This document shows, piece after piece, positions 36,103 through 45,500 of a stretch of 64,000 nt of DNA. The stretch's first letter is position 1, and the number at the start of each line of letters is the position of its first letter. A model generated the notes under the pieces. That model saw only the letters and a program-made list of their open reading frames with translations, searched no databases and was not told where the DNA came from. The translations under genes were made by a program, and so were the position numbers. Origin of the DNA: Boswellia sacra (lineage: Eukaryota; Streptophyta; Magnoliopsida; Sapindales; Burseraceae); contig SNVD02009593.1 in the NCBI GenBank assembly GCA_013180625.2, positions 1 to 64,000 of the forward strand, in the 5' to 3' direction.

Positions 36103-36790
36103 TGTGAAGTCTGTGGCTCAACTTGTGTAGTGCAGATAGAAAAGTTGCGCAGGCACGCAGCTGGAGTAGTGCCGAAGCACCAAATGCGCATTAGATACAG
36201 TATCAGACATGCAAAGACAGCAACTTGGCGCTGTCGCGCAATAAGGGTTACGTAGGAGCACAACATTGACACAGGAGCGCAAATAATCTTGCACAGAGCA
36301 CCGATTCTGGGTTTACGAATGCATCTAGGCAGAGAGTTTGGTAGGAGTGCGAGTTTAGTGGCGTAGGAGCGCGGTTCTGTTTCCTAGTACAATCAGTATT
36401 ACTTGTCAAGCAAGAAATTGGCCTATAAGCCTTGGACTATAAATAAGAGCTGTGTCTTTCAGTTTATAAATAGATATGAGAGTGCAGAAAAAAGAGAAAA
36501 AGAAAGAGAGTTAGGGTTTAGAGAGATTGAGAGTTTTCTTGGAGAGAAAGAAATTGAATTTCTCCTAGTTGTCCTTGTAAACACTCTTGTATCTCTTATT
36601 TTTTTATCATAGTGGAGTTATTATCACCAGCAACCAGACATAGGATCACATATTGTGGTCTGAACCAGTAAAAATTCTTATGTCCTTGTGTTCTTACTTT
36701 GTTTGTACATTGCTTGGGTGTGTGTCAATTCTCCTAGACTAATTTCGTATTAAGTCTCTTGTGAGTGTTGTGTCACTCTTCTTCACAACA
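36103..36790 (+). mobile_element. Solo LTR of the copia-1 family
   Basis: This 688-bp LTR begins TGTGAAGTCTGTGG and ends CTTCACAACA, with a perfect target duplication TATAT at 36098-36102 and 36791-36795. It aligns along its length with 22869-23538, including the GC-rich motif cluster (36145-36380) and the TATAAATAAGAG box. No internal sequence remains. It lies in the C-terminal LRR part of relic P2. Confidence 0.93.
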
Positions 36791-36795
36791 TATAT

Positions 36796-37010
36796 AAAGT
36801 CGCAGAAGCGAGGGAGGCAGACCTATCTTTGCAAAAGATTCAAGCTTAGCACAACTATAAAGTTCTAGTTCTTCTAGGGAATTGAGGTTTCGAACAGCGG
36901 AGGATAGGCATTCCAGAGTAGGAAAATTTTCAATCTACAATTGGATTAGAGAGTTAGGAAGCTTCATTCCATTCCTTTCTCTCCATGTGGAAAGGACATC
37001 ATGTTTGGAC
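36796..37010 (-). pseudogene. CNL relic P2: LRR fragment
   Basis: The minus strand matches the last LRRs of the intact gene (63150-63310 there): an EEIGMTLPSSL-like phrase near 36960, an LVRLS-type phrase near 36910 and KLESFA-type bases near 36840. It joins 35948-36102 across the solo LTR. The segment between here and 37210 is not recognised. Confidence 0.65.
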
Positions 37011-37209
37011 ACCTCCACATCTATGGAGTTGTAACAACCTACATAGCTATTGTGGGTGGCACTTCATGGTCGAGGTGGTCCCATACAACTTTAAGAAGTG
37101 AACTCATGCAACCACGCATTTGGACCTATTGTATATATGTTTCCACATTAAGTGAGGCCTCCCCTGCTCAAACAACACTGGATGAATAATATCCAAGTTC
37201 AAAGTAAGT

Positions 37210-37299
37210 ATAGCATGAATCATGGTCAATACCTTCTCCCACTTCTTGAGATCAGCATGGATTTGCTTTTGGCCTGCAAACTACAGGAGTTCAGGTGAG
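37210..37299 (-). pseudogene. CNL relic P2: coiled-coil fragment
   Basis: The minus strand encodes a FAGQKQIHADLKKWEKVL-type peptide, corresponding to FARQEKIKADLMEWEKIL (residues about 28-45) of the intact gene. The NB-ARC part is missing between this and the LRR fragment, so P2 is a deletion derivative. The eight bases CAGGTGAG at 37292-37299 are the left copy of the hAT target duplication. Confidence 0.7.
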
Positions 37300-37749
37300 C
37301 AGGGTTGGACCGTCCTTTAGGCCCAAGTGGGTGTGGGCCCACCAAACTTAATAAATATTTTTAAATTCTTTTTTAAATATTATGTTATATAAATAGTATA
37401 TATTAAGTTTTACTATTTTAGCCTCCATAAATCTTTTATATAACTAAATTCAAGTAACGGTGTAATTGATATTTTAAATTGATGGATCCACAAATTTTTA
37501 TTTTTATTATATTTAATTAATTAATTATTCTTTAAATAGGAAAATAATACTTCTTAATCAAATAATACTTTTTTTGTATAAATAAGTTTTTCATAGAGGA
37601 ATAATTATTATCCTATATATTCAATAAATAGGAAAGAAGTAAATATTCTCACTCTTCTAGTTTCTACCGCAATTTTATTTTTGATTATACATATAGTAAA
37701 TAATAGATTTTACAACAAAATGAAAGATGAATTTCTCACTAACACTAAG

Positions 37750-38420
37750 TGTAACATCCCGGCCCGCATGTGGCACTTTGCACTATGTGTGGCACTTTGC
37801 GGTCCCCATAAACCCTCAAGAGGTGGCCCCCACATAGTCTCAAGCGGTGGCCCCCATGCGCGCGCAAAGCCCAATACCTCGGCCCACTGTTGGATATTGT
37901 CCGCTTTGGACACACAGTCCGTCACGGTTTTGCTTTCTGGCTTTGCAACCCAAAAGGCCTCCAACAGCTTAAGGAGCTCACAAGGTATTTAAGCACATAT
38001 CACATCATATTCCCAAGCGATGTGGGATGTTACATTCACCCCCCCTTAGGAATCAAGCGTCCTCGCTTGATTGGGCTTATATCCTCAGGGTGACATCCCA
38101 CACTTCCGATTGGGTTAAGCTCTGATACCATTTGTAACATCCCGGCCCGCATGTGGCACTTTGCACTATGTGTGGCACTTTGCGGTTCCCATAAACCCTC
38201 AAGAGGTGGTCCCCACATAGTCTCAAGCGGTGGTCCCCATGCGCGCGCAAAGCCCAATACCTCGGCCCACTGTTGGATATTGTCCGCTTTGGACACACAG
38301 TCCGTCGTCACGGTTTTGCTTTCGGGCTTTGCAACCCAAAAGGCATCCGACAGCTTAAGGAGCTCACAAGGTATTTAAGCACATATCACATCATATTCCC
38401 AAGCGATGTGGGATGTTACA
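37750..38420 (-). mobile_element. TRIM unit A (LTR, internal, LTR)
   Basis: LTRs are 37750-38034 (285 bp) and 38133-38420 (288 bp), with an internal region of 98 bp carrying the primer site on the minus strand. The 288-bp LTR has an extra GTC triplet and a set of transitions. The internal variant matches that of unit B5-B6 (TTAACCCAATCGG), in opposite orientation. The right LTR joins chromovirus LTR sequence directly. Confidence 0.9.
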
Positions 38421-38463
38421 TTCAAATTTTAATATTTACGTTATCTAAGTTATAGTAAGGATG

Positions 38464-38498
<35 letters not shown>

Positions 38499-38745
38499 AT
38501 ATATATTATATATATATATATGTCTATATATGTAAATTTATTATTATTTTATTTAGGAGTACACTTATACCTGTTACCAATCAGTCCTAGGGTATAAGTC
38601 AGCTACTATATAAATTAATTTTTAAGGGCTATATCATTTACATTTACGTTCAATTAGGGTTTTGAGTGTAAGCGGTGGTGAGAGTAACTCAGTGTACTCA
38701 ATTTACGGTAAGTGAGAATTTTAATTTCATTACCACAACTGTAAC
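38421..38745 (+). repeat. Inverted partial copy of a chromovirus LTR start
   Basis: The segment beginning TTCAAATTTTAATATTTACG is the inverse of about 40767-41034. It includes a TA microsatellite (38465-38522), a TATATAAATTAATTTT promoter-like box near 38606 and the phrase GGTGGTGAGAGTAACTCAG. It ends at TTTCATT, where the other copy continues. With that copy it forms inverted arms separated by 2 kb. Confidence 0.85.
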
Positions 38746-38750
38746 ACCCC

Positions 38751-41041
38751 GAATGAGGCACATGATATACACATACCAAAATCAGAGTGTAACTAACTTC
38801 GTTACTTAAAATATTAAATCACAAATTATTCAAATAAGTCATTAAACTCTAGGGATAAAAATGATCCCATTATTACAAACCAAAGCTAATATAATAAATC
38901 GAGTGTCGAAACAAAACTACAATAGAGCAAAATTCTTATTCGCGCTAAAAGCAAATATCTTCAAAACTGCTCTAATCATTCTATCCAACAAGTCTTATAT
39001 CTACGAGGCATAATCTGCAAAAATATAGGTGACGAGGAATAAGCCGTCAACTCAATAAGTAATACGTATATTAGTATGCTATTAAAACATAGAAATAATA
39101 AAAATTTTCATAGTATCATAATAATTTACATAAAACTTAATTATAACATAATGAAACTTATCGAAGCATATTAAAGAAGTTTCTTAAAACAGATTCATAA
39201 GAGAAAATAAACAATTTCAAAACAGCTCATGTCACGCAGTCATAACTTATCATAGGATCGAATTACGATCACACATACCATATCATATTTGTGCACAACA
39301 AAACATATATCCAGCTAGAACCATATCATATCAAACATAACATACTGAGTACCACGGACAATGAGCCAGAAATACATAATTTATAATGTCAAGTTTGCTT
39401 CAAAATCATTATAAATCATAGGATACTTAAATAAGTCTTAGAAATAATAATAATTATGGATGTGAAATTCATATTATCAGTTCAAAAACTTTAAAATGGA
39501 AGTTAAATAAATTATAAGAAATTTTAGAAAAAAAGAACTGAATAAAACTTTATGTATTTAGAGATAATTGCAAATAAAATGGTTTGGTAATTTGTCAATA
39601 ATTTTTGTTATACAAGCATTTCTAAATAAATTATTTGTTTTATTAAACATCCTATGTAAATAAATCTGAAAATATAATTGAATGTCTTAAAACATAATTA
39701 TGTAACATAGTTTCAAATTTTGTAAAAGAATACATAAATCTTGCATGTCGGAATCATAAATATTTCGTACTTGTCAAAATAAGACACACTAATATAAGTA
39801 TCACTTACCTCCAATCCAGATCAAATAACTCTACTTCTATCTGTTCAAATGATCGAAAAATCCTAGAAAATAATTAAACCAATAATATCGTTAAATTCAG
39901 CTCTAAACTGTTCTAACGGTTGAAGCCTAAGATCTGAACAGTAATTATTCTACGAATTTTATCTCTAAATTTCTTATACCAAAGACTCTAAAAATTTACA
40001 TATGCATACAAGACATGGATATGATGTTCCACGAATTTTTCTGTAGACATTTATTAGCAAAAAGTATTTTAATTAAATTAATTCTTCAGACACCAGAAAA
40101 CTGTCAAACTGAACAAATCTGTGAGTCAGCTCACTTCGATGATTTTTATAAAATTAAATACTGGGCATAAAATTACGAAAATTTATAGAATCATTTTTAA
40201 CATATAAATGAACCAGAATAAAAATTTTCAAAATTTTTGGAGATGTTTTGGTCGGAAAATAAAATTCGTGAATTCAAGTATAACTTTCTCACAGTTAGTT
40301 TTTCAGCATGTAAAACAAGTTTCAAAAATATTTATAAAATAGTTAAATGCACGATTTTAGCATAAAAAAAATTATGATATCTGATTTCATGTCTTGAAAC
40401 CGTAATAAAAATATTGACTTAAAATATTTAAATTTTATATAGATTAAAATTCATGGAATCAGCATATATACAGACTTCTAATTAAACTTCTATTTACAAT
40501 ATAATATTCAATATTGTAACATAAATAGTAATCAATCACTTCAACCTAATATATTTTAACGTATATAGAATCTAATTTCTAGCATAAAATAATATCTCAA
40601 AATATAATCAAACAGAGTTACAGTGAAATTCTTACCTCTTATCAAATGAATTACGGGAAGTTGTATTCTGATCAATACTCCTAATCTTACTTTAACGTGA
40701 AAATTCCTTGAACACAAAATAAAATTCTAATTTAGAAATATTTTATTTAATCAATAACTCAATCTAATGAAATTAAAATTCTCACTTACCGTAAATTGAG
40801 TACACTGAGTTACTCTCACCACCGCTTACACTCAAAACCCTAATTGAACGTAAATGTAAATGATATAGCCCTTAAAAATTAATTTATATAGTAGCTGACT
40901 TATACCCTAGGACTGATTGGTAACAGGTATAAGTGTACTCCTAAATAAAATAATAATAAATTTACATATATAGACATATATATATATATATATATCCTTA
41001 CTATAACTTAAATAACGTAAATATTAAAATTTGAATATTAC
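38751..41041 (-). repeat. LTR of a Tekay/Del-like chromovirus (minus orientation)
   Basis: On the minus strand the LTR begins at the polypurine tract (41042-41058) with TGTAATATTCAAATTT and ends GGGGTGTTACA at 38751, about 2.29 kb. It carries a TATATAAATTAATT box near 40880-40892. The rest is AT-rich and non-coding. As the right-hand neighbour is the end of pol, this is the 3' LTR of a truncated element. Confidence 0.8.
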
Positions 41042-41269
41042 AACTCTCCCCCCCTAAAAATAAATTTCGTCCTCGAAATTTGATACGTACCTTATGTTTC
41101 GAAAAGTTGAGGGTATTCCTCCCTTATTTCAGCTTCTCGCTCCCAGGTGGCTTCTTCTTTTGCATGATTTCTCCATCGTACCTTTACCAACGGAATATCC
41201 CTTGACCTCAAAACTTGTACCTTTCGATCAATTATCTCCATTGGTGACTCTTCATATGACATATCAGAA
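41042..41269 (-). pseudogene. 3' end of a chromovirus pol with chromodomain, truncated
   Basis: The minus strand encodes LRSRDIPLVKVRWRNHAKEE followed by ATWE, the C-terminal chromodomain of Tekay/Del-type chromoviruses. It ends in HLFE-like residues and is followed by TTTCGAGGACGAAATTT and a run of eight G (minus strand) as polypurine tract. The upstream part of pol is replaced by TRIM LTR B1 at 41270. Chromodomains of this kind are thought to guide integration to heterochromatin. Confidence 0.85.
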
Positions 41270-41936
41270 TGTAACATCCCACATCGCTTGGGAATATGAT
41301 GTGATATGTGCTTAAATACCTTGTGAGCTCCTTAAGCTGTCGGAGGCCTTTTGGGTTGCAAAGCCCGAAAGCAAAACCGTGACGGACTGTGTGTCCAAAG
41401 CGGACAATATCCAACAGTGGGCCGAGGTATTGGGCTTTGCGCGCGCATGGGGGCCACCGCTTGAGACTATGTGGGGGCCACCTCTTGAGGGTTTATGGGG
41501 ACCGCAAAGTGCCACACATAGTACAAAGTGCCACATGCAGGCCGGGATGTTACAAATGGTATCAGAGCCTAGCCCAACCGGAAGTGTGGGATGTCACCCT
41601 GAGGATATAAGCCCAATCAAGCGAGGACGCTTGATTCCTAAGGGGGGTGAATGTAACATCCCACATCGCTTGGGAATATGATGTGATATGTGCTTAAATA
41701 CCTTGTGAGCTCCTTAAGCTGTCGGAGGCCTTTTGGGTTGCAAAGCCCGAAAGCAAAACCGTGACGGACTGTGTGTCCAAAGCGGACAATATCCAACAGT
41801 GGGCCGAGGTATTGGGCTTTACGCGCGCATGGGGGCCACCGCTTGAGACTATGTGGGGGCCACCTCTTGAGGGTTTATGGGGACCGCAAAGTGCCACACA
41901 TAGTGCAAAGTGCCACATGCGGGCCGGGATGTTACA
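41270..41936 (+). mobile_element. TRIM unit B1-B2
   Basis: LTRs are 41270-41554 and 41652-41936 (both 285 bp), with an internal region of 97 bp: AATGGTATCAGAGCC at its start, AAGGGGGGTGAA at its end. It is followed by five bases, AATAA, and the next LTR. The five bases before it are CAGAA, so no target duplication marks an independent insertion. Confidence 0.9.
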
Positions 41937-41941
41937 AATAA

Positions 41942-42598
41942 TGTAACATCCCACATCGCTTGGGAATATGATGTGATATGTGCTTAAATACCTTGTGAGC
42001 TCCTTAAGCTGTTGGAGGCCTTTTGGGTTGCAAAGCCCGAAAGCAAAACCGTGACGGACTGTGTGTCCAAAGCGGACAATATCCAACAGTGGGCCGAGGT
42101 ATTGGGCTTTGCGCGCGCATGGGGGCCACCGCTTGAGACTATGTGGGGGCCACCTCTTGAGGGTTTATGGGGACCGCAAGTGCCACACATAGTGCAAAGT
42201 GCCACATGCGGGCCGGGATGTTACAAATGGTATCAGAGCCTAGCCCAACCGGAAGTGTGGGATGTCACCCTGAGGATATATCAAGCGAGGACGCTTGATT
42301 CCTAAGGGGGGGTGAATGTAACATCCCACATCGCTTGGGAATATGATGTGATATGTGCTTAAATACCTTGTGAGCTCCTTAAGCTGTCGGAGGCCTTTTG
42401 GGTTGCAAAGCCCGAAAGCAAAACCGTGACGACGGACTGTGTGTCCAAAGCGGACAATATCCAACAGTGGGCCGAGGTATTGGGCTTTGCGCGCGCATGG
42501 GGACCACCGCTTGAGACTATGTGGGGACCACCTCTTGAGGGTTTATGGGAACCGCAAAGTGCCACACATAGTGCAAAGTGCCACATGCGGGCCGGGAA
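41942..42598 (+). mobile_element. TRIM unit B3-B4
   Basis: LTRs are 41942-42225 (284 bp) and 42317-42598 (of the 288-bp class, lacking its last bases). The internal region has a short deletion in the AAGCCCAATC area. The second LTR runs straight into the next LTR at 42599, a direct LTR-to-LTR junction. Confidence 0.88.
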
Positions 42599-43269
42599 TG
42601 TAACATCCCACATCGCTTGGGAATATGATGTGATATGTGCTTAAATACCTTGTGAGCTCCTTAAGCTGTCGGAGGCCTTTTGGGTTGCAAAGCCCGAAAG
42701 CAAAACCGTGACGACGGACTGTGTGTCCAAAGCGGACAATATCCAACAGTGGGCCGAGGTATTGGGCTTTGCGCGCGCATGGGGACCACCGCTTGAGACT
42801 ATGTGGGGACCACCTCTTGAGGGTTTATGGGAACCGCAAAGTGCCACACATAGTGCAAAGTGCCACATGCGGGCCGGGATGTTACAAATGGTATCAGAGC
42901 TTAACCCAATCGGAAGTGTGGGATGTCACCCTGAGGATATAAGCCCAATCAAGCGAGGACGCTTGATTCCTAAGGGGGGGTGAATGTAACATCCCACATC
43001 GCTTGGGAATATGATGTGATATGTGCTTAAATACCTTGTGAGCTCCTTAAGCTGTTGGAGGCCTTTTGGGTTGCAAAGCCCGAAAGCAAAACCGTGACGG
43101 ACTGTGTGTCTAAAGCGGACAATATCCAACAGTGGATCGAGGTATTGGGCTTTGCGCGCGCATGGGGGCCACCGTCTGAGACTATGTGGGGGCCACCTCT
43201 TGAGGGTTTATGGGGACCGCAAAGTGCCACACATAGTGCAAAGTGCCACATGCGGGCCGGGATGTTACA
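42599..43269 (+). mobile_element. TRIM unit B5-B6
   Basis: LTRs are 42599-42886 (288 bp) and 42985-43269 (285 bp); the internal region carries the TTAACCCAATCGG variant. LTR class order and internal variant are the same as in unit A, which lies in the opposite orientation. A 16-base remnant of a primer-site region (43270-43285, inverted) follows. Confidence 0.9.
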
Positions 43270-43285
43270 AAGCTCTGATACCATT

Positions 43286-43949
43286 TGTAACATCCCGGCC
43301 CGCATGTGGCACTTTGCACTATGTGTGGCACTTTGCGGTTCCCATAAACCCTCAAGAGGTGGTCCCCACATAGTCTCAAGCGGTGGTCCCCATGCGCGCG
43401 CAAAGCCCAATACCTCGGCCCACTGTTGGATATTGTCCGCTTTGGACACACAGTCCGTCGTCACGGTTTTGCTTTCGGGCTTTGCAACCCAAAAGGCCTC
43501 CGACAGCTTAAGGAGCTCACAAGATATTTAAGCACATATCACATCATATTCCCAAGCGATGTGGGATGTTACATTCACCCCCCCCTTAGGAATCAAGCGT
43601 CCTCGCTTGATTATCCTCAGGGTGACATCCCACACTTCCGGTTGGGCTAGGCTCTGATACCATTTGTAACATCCCGGTCTGCATGTGGCACTTTGCACTA
43701 TGTGTGACACTTTGCGGTCCCCATAAACCCTCAAGAGGTGGCCCCCATATAGTCTCAAGCGGTGGCCCCCATGCACACGCAAAGCCCAATACCTCGGCCC
43801 ACTGTTGGATATTGTCCGCTTTGGACACACAGTCTGTCACGGTTTTGCTTTCGGGCTTTGCAACCCAAAAGGCCTCCAACAGCTTAAGGAGCTCACAAGG
43901 TATTTAAGCACATATCACATCATATTCCCAAGCGATGTGGGATGTTACA
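43286..43949 (-). mobile_element. TRIM unit B7-B8
   Basis: LTRs are 43286-43573 (288 bp) and 43665-43949 (285 bp), in inverse orientation to B1-B6. The internal region is shortened at the same place as in B3-B4, its inverted counterpart. The right LTR ends against CTAAG, the same five bases that precede unit A. Confidence 0.9.
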
Positions 43950-44192
43950 CTAAGTTGCCTATATTTAAAACAAAATTCTAGAAAAAATTAGCGAAGAATC
44001 AATTATGAGAAACACGAAACAAGATCAAATTTTTTCTAATACACGATTAAGTTGATACAATTTTAATATAATTATTATGTTCTTTTACGTGTTATTGATA
44101 TTAATAATGTTAGTTTTATTATTTTACACTATATGATATTTATTAGTCATAAACCTAGCCCCTACTAAAATTTAATCCTGCATCTGCCATTG

Positions 44193-44264
44193 CAGGTGAG
44201 GCCAATTTTTTGAACAACACCTCGATGCAGGCAGACACAAAACTGCCTCTCCCATGACAGACAT
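44193..44264 (-). pseudogene. CNL relic P2: first codons
   Basis: ATG at 44262-44264 begins MSVMGEAVL, the start of the CNL family, then shifts frame (VLFKKLASP in the next frame). It is separated from the rest of the coiled coil at 37210-37299 by the hAT insertion. Confidence 0.75.
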
Positions 44265-44539
44265 GGTCTCTTTGAAGATAATAACCAAGTAATTATTATG
44301 AAAAATGGTTAGTAGAGAAAATCTACATAAAATGAACCAGAACTACAAAAATGTTACTCCTGTAAATAGTTTTTTTGCCTCTCTTTTATTCTAATATGAC
44401 TGCTGATAGTTAGTGGCCACTGGCTACCGGCTGCAATAATCACAAGGGCATATGTTGGGCCTTGTTAATTTTGTAGAAGGCATCCTATAAGAACTTGAAC
44501 TAAACTTCAATAATAGAACACACTAATATCTGAAAGATT

Positions 44540-44851
44540 GTTGAGTTTTTTCATGCCCTCGGGTAATGATGTAAGATTGTAGCACCCATGGATTTCGATT
44601 TAATCAAGAGATGTGTGGTTATACACCTTTTGTGCTATTGACTTCAGCTCTTCACAATTCCGAATTGTGAGGTCTTGAAGAGCCATGGGTAGATTACCAC
44701 TAGCTTGAGGATAAGGGAGAAAACTTCGAGCAATTCTCAACCTTAATCTGCCTAAGAGTGGCAAGTAGCTTGCCTATTGGCCATAAGGATGTAAGACGGT
44801 GACATTCTGTAATGACCAAGTACTTTAGGAGAGAGGTGTTACCATTGCTGC
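44540..44851 (-). pseudogene. CNL relic P3: LRR fragment, left of copia element 2
   Basis: The minus strand matches LRRs around residues 1115-1190 of the intact gene: LLKYLVITECHRLTSLWP, then LPMALQDLTIRNC-like and SIAQKVHN-like phrases near 44640. It continues at 49983 after the insertion. Confidence 0.8.
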
Positions 44852-45432
44852 TGTTGTGAAACAAAGATATTTGCCAACCAATTTCACCCAAGAATCAAGC
44901 AAGAACAAAGCATAATAGAGATCACAATTAAAGCAAGCAATAATCAATCAAACAATCAAAACACAAGAGAAAGAACACCAAGATTTAAGTGGCTCAGTTC
45001 ATGAAGAACCTACATCTACTAGGAAGGCTACGGAAGAATTTCACTATAAAAAGAAACGGATTACAAGGTGTTACTATACTCTCTCTTGATAAGAATCACT
45101 CCCTTCTCAGCCCTACACGTTTCCCTAGAAATCCTATGAGAGAATATTATGAAGTTCTCTCTCAAATAGAAAAGAAAACCTTTAAATAGTGTCCTGGTCA
45201 TGTACAGTAATTGCTTTTTGTGCAGTGACGTAATGTGTCTTGCGCAGAAGCACAATATGTCTGCCTGAACACGATGCGTCTTTTCTTCGTCGTTGCACAG
45301 CGGTGCAACTCACCTTGCACAAGAGCGCCATATTTCTAACAGGTTGTGCAGGAGCACAGTTCTCATGGCACAGGAGCACGGGCACCAGGTCTGACATCGA
45401 ATTTAGCTAGGATTTGTGAGCCAAAACTAACA
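44852..45432 (-). repeat. 3' LTR of copia element 2
   Basis: 581 bp, from TGTTGTGAAAC to CTAACA on the plus strand. It is longer than its partner by a stretch containing repeated CAATCAA units (44935-44960). Confidence 0.9.
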
Positions 45433-45500
45433 AATCTCCACCTTGGATCTCAAATCCTCAATCTCTATAACACACTGGAGTCTTCTCTTAATGGAACTCA

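Larger units (their letters stand above)
37750..43949 (-). mobile_element. Composite of TRIM retroelements and chromovirus pieces flanked by CTAAG
   Basis: The outermost LTRs (37750-38034 and 43665-43949) are both in minus orientation, and the five bases CTAAG occur immediately outside each (37745-37749, 43950-43954). One minus-strand TRIM therefore inserted here, or the whole block moved as a unit. Between the outer LTRs lie eight more TRIM LTRs, in both orientations, and 2.85 kb of Tekay/Del-type chromovirus sequence. TRIM LTRs are about 285-288 bp, with inverse ends TGTAACATCCC and GGGATGTTACA. Internal regions are only about 90-100 bp, holding a tRNA-Met primer site (TGGTATCAGAGC) and a purine tract (AAGGGGGGTGAA). 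Confidence 0.85.
37300..44192. mobile_element. hAT-like DNA transposon carrying nested retroelements
   Basis: The borders are fixed by the 8-bp duplication CAGGTGAG (37292-37299 and 44193-44200), which interrupts one coiled-coil codon stretch of relic P2. The left end reads CAGGGTTGGACC and the right end, inverted, CAATGGCAGATGCAGG, similar to plant hAT ends though the two are not good matches. Without the retroelement block at 37750-43949 only about 690 bp remain, with no transposase, so this was a small non-autonomous hAT. Confidence 0.68.

Noticed and set aside
41265..41941. Five-base flanks of TRIM unit B1-B2 (CAGAA and AATAA) as a target duplication
   Set aside because: They do not match, so an independent insertion of this unit is not supported.
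37681..43907. Many overlapping open frames of 60-158 codons on both strands, all sharing similar peptides
   Set aside because: They are readings of the TRIM LTR, which happens to be open in several frames. The peptides repeat only because the LTR repeats, and frames run through LTR borders and the primer site. No protein family resemblance.
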